A DNA stretch of 64,000 nucleotides from contig JBBIGQ010000004.1 in assembly GCA_037447455.1 (NCBI GenBank), forward strand, positions 62,001-126,000. Direction: 5' to 3'. Made by a program: the position numbers and the translations under genes. Positions 62,121 to 64,000 of the stretch are shown here, piece after piece. The notes below the pieces were generated by a model. It saw only the letters and a list, made by a program, of their open reading frames with translations, did no database searches and was not told the origin of the DNA. Origin of the DNA: BPGX01 sp037447455 (GTDB lineage: Bacteria; Bacteroidota; Bacteroidia; B-17B0; Aurantibacillaceae). Each line of letters starts with the position of its first letter. Within the stretch, counting starts at the first letter, position 1.

Positions 62121-62724
62121 ATGCACAAGTTGATAGTTTGGGTAATATTTTGCTTTCAGGTTGTCACACAAGATTTTAATGCCAGTAAAAAATGGTTTTC
62201 ATTAGGCATGAGAAGTACGGCAAGTATTTTTTCACAGGACGGGCAGGTATTGGTGTCGGCGGGCAGTTTCGTATTCAGTTCAATGAAAGATTAAACTCCG
62301 ATTGGTTTGCAGATTATATTACGATTAATGTTCAAAATAAAGTAAAAAGTGAATATGCACACATTGGTTTGTCCATTTTGTTTTATCCGTTTACGAATAT
62401 GCTCTATCCCAAAATTATTCAGCCCTATATTTTAGCAGGACACTGTTTTGATTTTAATAAAAAAACATCTATTACCGACCCATCTCAATATAAAGAACAA
62501 TGGGGATAGCAGTGCAGGCAGGTATTGGTTCACATGTAAATGTTACAGAACGTTTAGATATTACCTTGATGGCACAATATATGATTCATCTCACATCAGA
62601 GATTGATTTTGAAGAAACACCGCCAGATAAAATTATTTTTCATCAACATTCGCATAATACCTTAGAAGGGCATTTGCTATTTACTACGAGCATCAACTAC
62701 AAAATTTTTAGTTATGGTAAATAA
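62121..62724 (+). pseudogene. Outer-membrane barrel protein broken by two frameshifts
   Basis: Three consecutive frames join into one barrel of about 200 residues. Frame 1 (ATG 62121) reads MHKLIVWVIFCFQVVTQDFN, then KWFSLGMRSTASIFSQDG. Frame 2 continues AGIGVGGQFRIQFNERLNSD, WFADYITINV, HIGLSILFYPFTNMLYPKII. Frame 3 ends GIAVQAGIGSHVNVTERLDI, TLMAQYMIHL, HLLFTTSINYKIFSYGK. Both joins need one G added: in the GGG run at 62241-62243 and the GGGG run at 62502-62505. As read, only a 60-residue fragment would be made. Two lost G bases in homopolymers could be sequencing errors, but the next gene has a nonsense codon too, which favours true decay. Confidence 0.7.
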
Positions 62725-62725
62725 G

Positions 62726-63271
62726 ATGCTCTTCCTGTTTTTAGTGCTGAATACTTTCTTTATTCAAATTTATGGACAAGACGATACATTTATTAGAAAG
62801 GGATTGGTAAAATCTACTGCGACAATTGCACCTTCCAAAATGCTGTCTCGTAATATCTCACCATTTTACATTCACGGAATTTTAGAATATTATGCAGAAA
62901 ACAATGTATCTATTGCTGGAGAAGGGTATTATTATTTAGGAGCACTTTCCGAAAAAGAATCCATTCTGAACTACCATCATAGTTTGTTTTTTGGCTGTAA
63001 CTAGCATTGGATACATAAGAACAGCGATGCGTATCTAGGTTTAGAACCTGACATTAGTATGACAGAAATATCTGTTACACTGAATCTGAAGACACAAAAG
63101 ATATTGTCTGTTAATCCATTAATAGGTGTAAATATCGGATATAATTTTTTTGTTGGAAAATATGTTCACTTTTTTGTGCAAAATAAATGGGTGTATGGAG
63201 AACATATCCTGCTTTCTCCTTTGAACTTAAGTGATTTCAGAATTTCTGCAGGGCTTGGCTTTCAGATATAA
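62726..63271 (+). pseudogene. Outer-membrane barrel protein with an internal amber codon
   Basis: A single frame of 182 codons interrupted by TAG at 63002-63004. Before it: signal peptide MLFLFLVLNTFFIQIYG then QDD, GLVKSTATIAPSKMLSRNIS, EYYAENNVSIAGEGYYYLGA, HHSLFFGCN. After it, in the same frame: HWIHKNSDAYLGLEPDISMT, NPLIGVNIGYNFFVGKYVHF, LSDFRISAGLGFQI. The two halves make a normal small barrel. The amber stands where related proteins, as I recall them, have Trp (N-W-H), so a TGG-to-TAG change fits. It starts one base after the stop of the decayed gene before it. Confidence 0.72.
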
Positions 63272-63283
63272 TGTGTTAATATG

Positions 63284-64000
63284 CTATTTCAAAAAATAAC
63301 TATAGTTCTGAAACAGTTTGCCGAAAACATAATATTGAATTAGCGCGGTTTCTGTTTCATTCGTTTCCCACGCAGGGAATCTTACAAACAATAAATCCGG
63401 ATCATACTTATAGTCCTTTCCATATTTACTGTTTATTTCGGGAGTAGAAGGTTTGTAATAAAATGAGTATGTTTTTATGTGTGCCGGATTTTTGTATGAA
63501 AGATTTAATTGTGCAAATGGCTTGATAAGAGCAATGGAGTCAACTAATTTTTTATTAAGATGTGTAATCAGTTTATTCGCATTTAAATTTTGCAAATATG
63601 CTAAGTATTGTTTGACTTTAATTGCTTGCGTATTAATTTTCTGTCCATTGCCGTTCCACACAACAAACTCATTAGTACTAATAATTTCTATTTTGAAAGA
63701 AGAATCGGGTTTTTCAAAATTTTTATATTCCACATAATTCAGTTCAGGTGGTGTAACATTGATGACTAAATTACTTCTCCAATCTTCTGCATTCGTAAAA
63801 TACCGAACCGTTAAGTATCCTGTGAAGCCGGGAATGTGGCAGATAAATGGGTCGTCGTAGTTTTTATCTTCGTCTAAATTGGTGAGCAACATAAATGTTC
63901 CTTCATAATCTTGTGTGTTATGCCCAACGTAGTATTGTTTAATCAATTTCCTATCTGAAAAAATTCTTACTTGAGTAGCAAAACCCGCCATTGTTCTGAG
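63284..64000 (-). CDS. Hypothetical Bacteroidota protein, DUF4340-like (N-terminus beyond the window)
   Basis: The frame is open to the right edge; the Met at 63991 is probably internal. The visible 238 residues contain LIKQYYVGHNTQDYEGTFML, then ICHIPGFTGYLTVRYFTNAE, DWRSNLVINV. This TQDxxGTxMLL and IPGFxGYLxxRY pattern is what I remember from Bacteroidota proteins of the DUF4340 type. The rest (FKIEIISTNEFVVWNGNGQK, ALIQYYVFGKLFQNYSYFLK) is consistent with it. No function known. It converges on the amber-broken barrel gene with 12 bases between. Confidence 0.6.
   Translation of the reverse strand, partial: LRTMAGFATQVRIFSDRKLIKQYYVGHNTQDYEGTFMLLTNLDEDKNYDDPFICHIPGFTGYLTVRYFTNAEDWRSNLVINVTPPELNYVEYKNFEKPDSSFKIEIISTNEFVVWNGNGQKINTQAIKVKQYLAYLQNLNANKLITHLNKKLVDSIALIKPFAQLNLSYKNPAHIKTYSFYYKPSTPEINSKYGKDYKYDPDLLFVRFPAWETNETETALIQYYVFGKLFQNYSYFLK

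Overview
The window is a chromosomal segment of an AT-rich Bacteroidota. This rests on several independent marks: type IX secretion and gliding genes (two PorP/SprF proteins, a PorE-like OmpA protein, GldJ), a subtilisin with a type IX C-terminal sorting domain, futalosine-route menaquinone synthesis (MqnC), many short SPII lipoproteins, and promoters of the Bacteroidota form (-7 TAnnTTTG, with TTTG about 20 bases upstream). The gene set looks like that of an aerobic heterotroph: 2-oxoglutarate dehydrogenase E1/E2, heme A synthase, CoA transferase, tryptophan dioxygenase. I see no prophage, insertion sequence or CRISPR array, so this is mostly core genome with local decay.

Layout. 1-4.7 kb (minus): a CotH/lamin-tail secreted protein cut by the window edge, then a porP-porE-like pair joined by a TAATG overlap. 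4.7-12.8 kb (plus): a lipoprotein and a frameshifted partner, a DUF255 thioredoxin-fold protein, an in-frame YbeY/PLP-lyase fusion, rlmN, a polyprenyl diphosphate synthase and a DUF3109 protein. 13-17 kb (minus): sucA-sucB. 17.1-19.4 kb (plus): xerC-like recombinase, hpf, a TPR protein, then a decayed MarC fragment running into a frameshifted DUF486 gene. 20-26.4 kb (plus): UPF0173 hydrolase, parA, parB, mqnC, porP, gldJ and a clear terminator. 26.5-31.9 kb (plus): secreted subtilisin, dapA, a PyrR-like phosphoribosyltransferase and a SpoIIE/RsbU phosphatase.

31.9-38.9 kb (minus) is one overlapping operon: a 1,497-residue exported protein of unknown function, a GlcD-type FAD oxidase and a LytS-type histidine kinase. 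39-40.8 kb (plus) is a secreted protein made almost wholly of MORN_2 repeats. tRNA-Arg(ACG) follows on the minus strand, with a broken tRNA-like remnant beside it. 41-47 kb (minus): GT87 transferase, TPR protein, ABC-F ATPase, EamA transporter. 47.2-49.4 kb (plus): rhomboid and nadB. 49.5-51 kb (minus): purS-metK. Then come a tiny repeat lipoprotein, ccmB and an amino-acid permease, an ArnT-like transferase, and a long minus-strand run (scoB-ctaA-fkbM-MFS-hypothetical, then tryptophan dioxygenase).

The right end (60.6-63.3 kb) is the most disturbed part. It holds two tandem 72-bp repeats built around 16-bp inverted arms, a subunit-B CoA transferase without subunit A, a DUF4421 protein, and two outer-membrane-barrel genes broken by frameshifts and an amber codon. 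A recurring regulatory theme is that the -7 box often lies only 4 to 9 bases from the start codon, which predicts leaderless mRNAs. No single well-formed undescribed system is evident. The best leads are the giant exported protein operon, the YbeY fusion, the 60.7-kb repeat element and the leaderless promoter layout.
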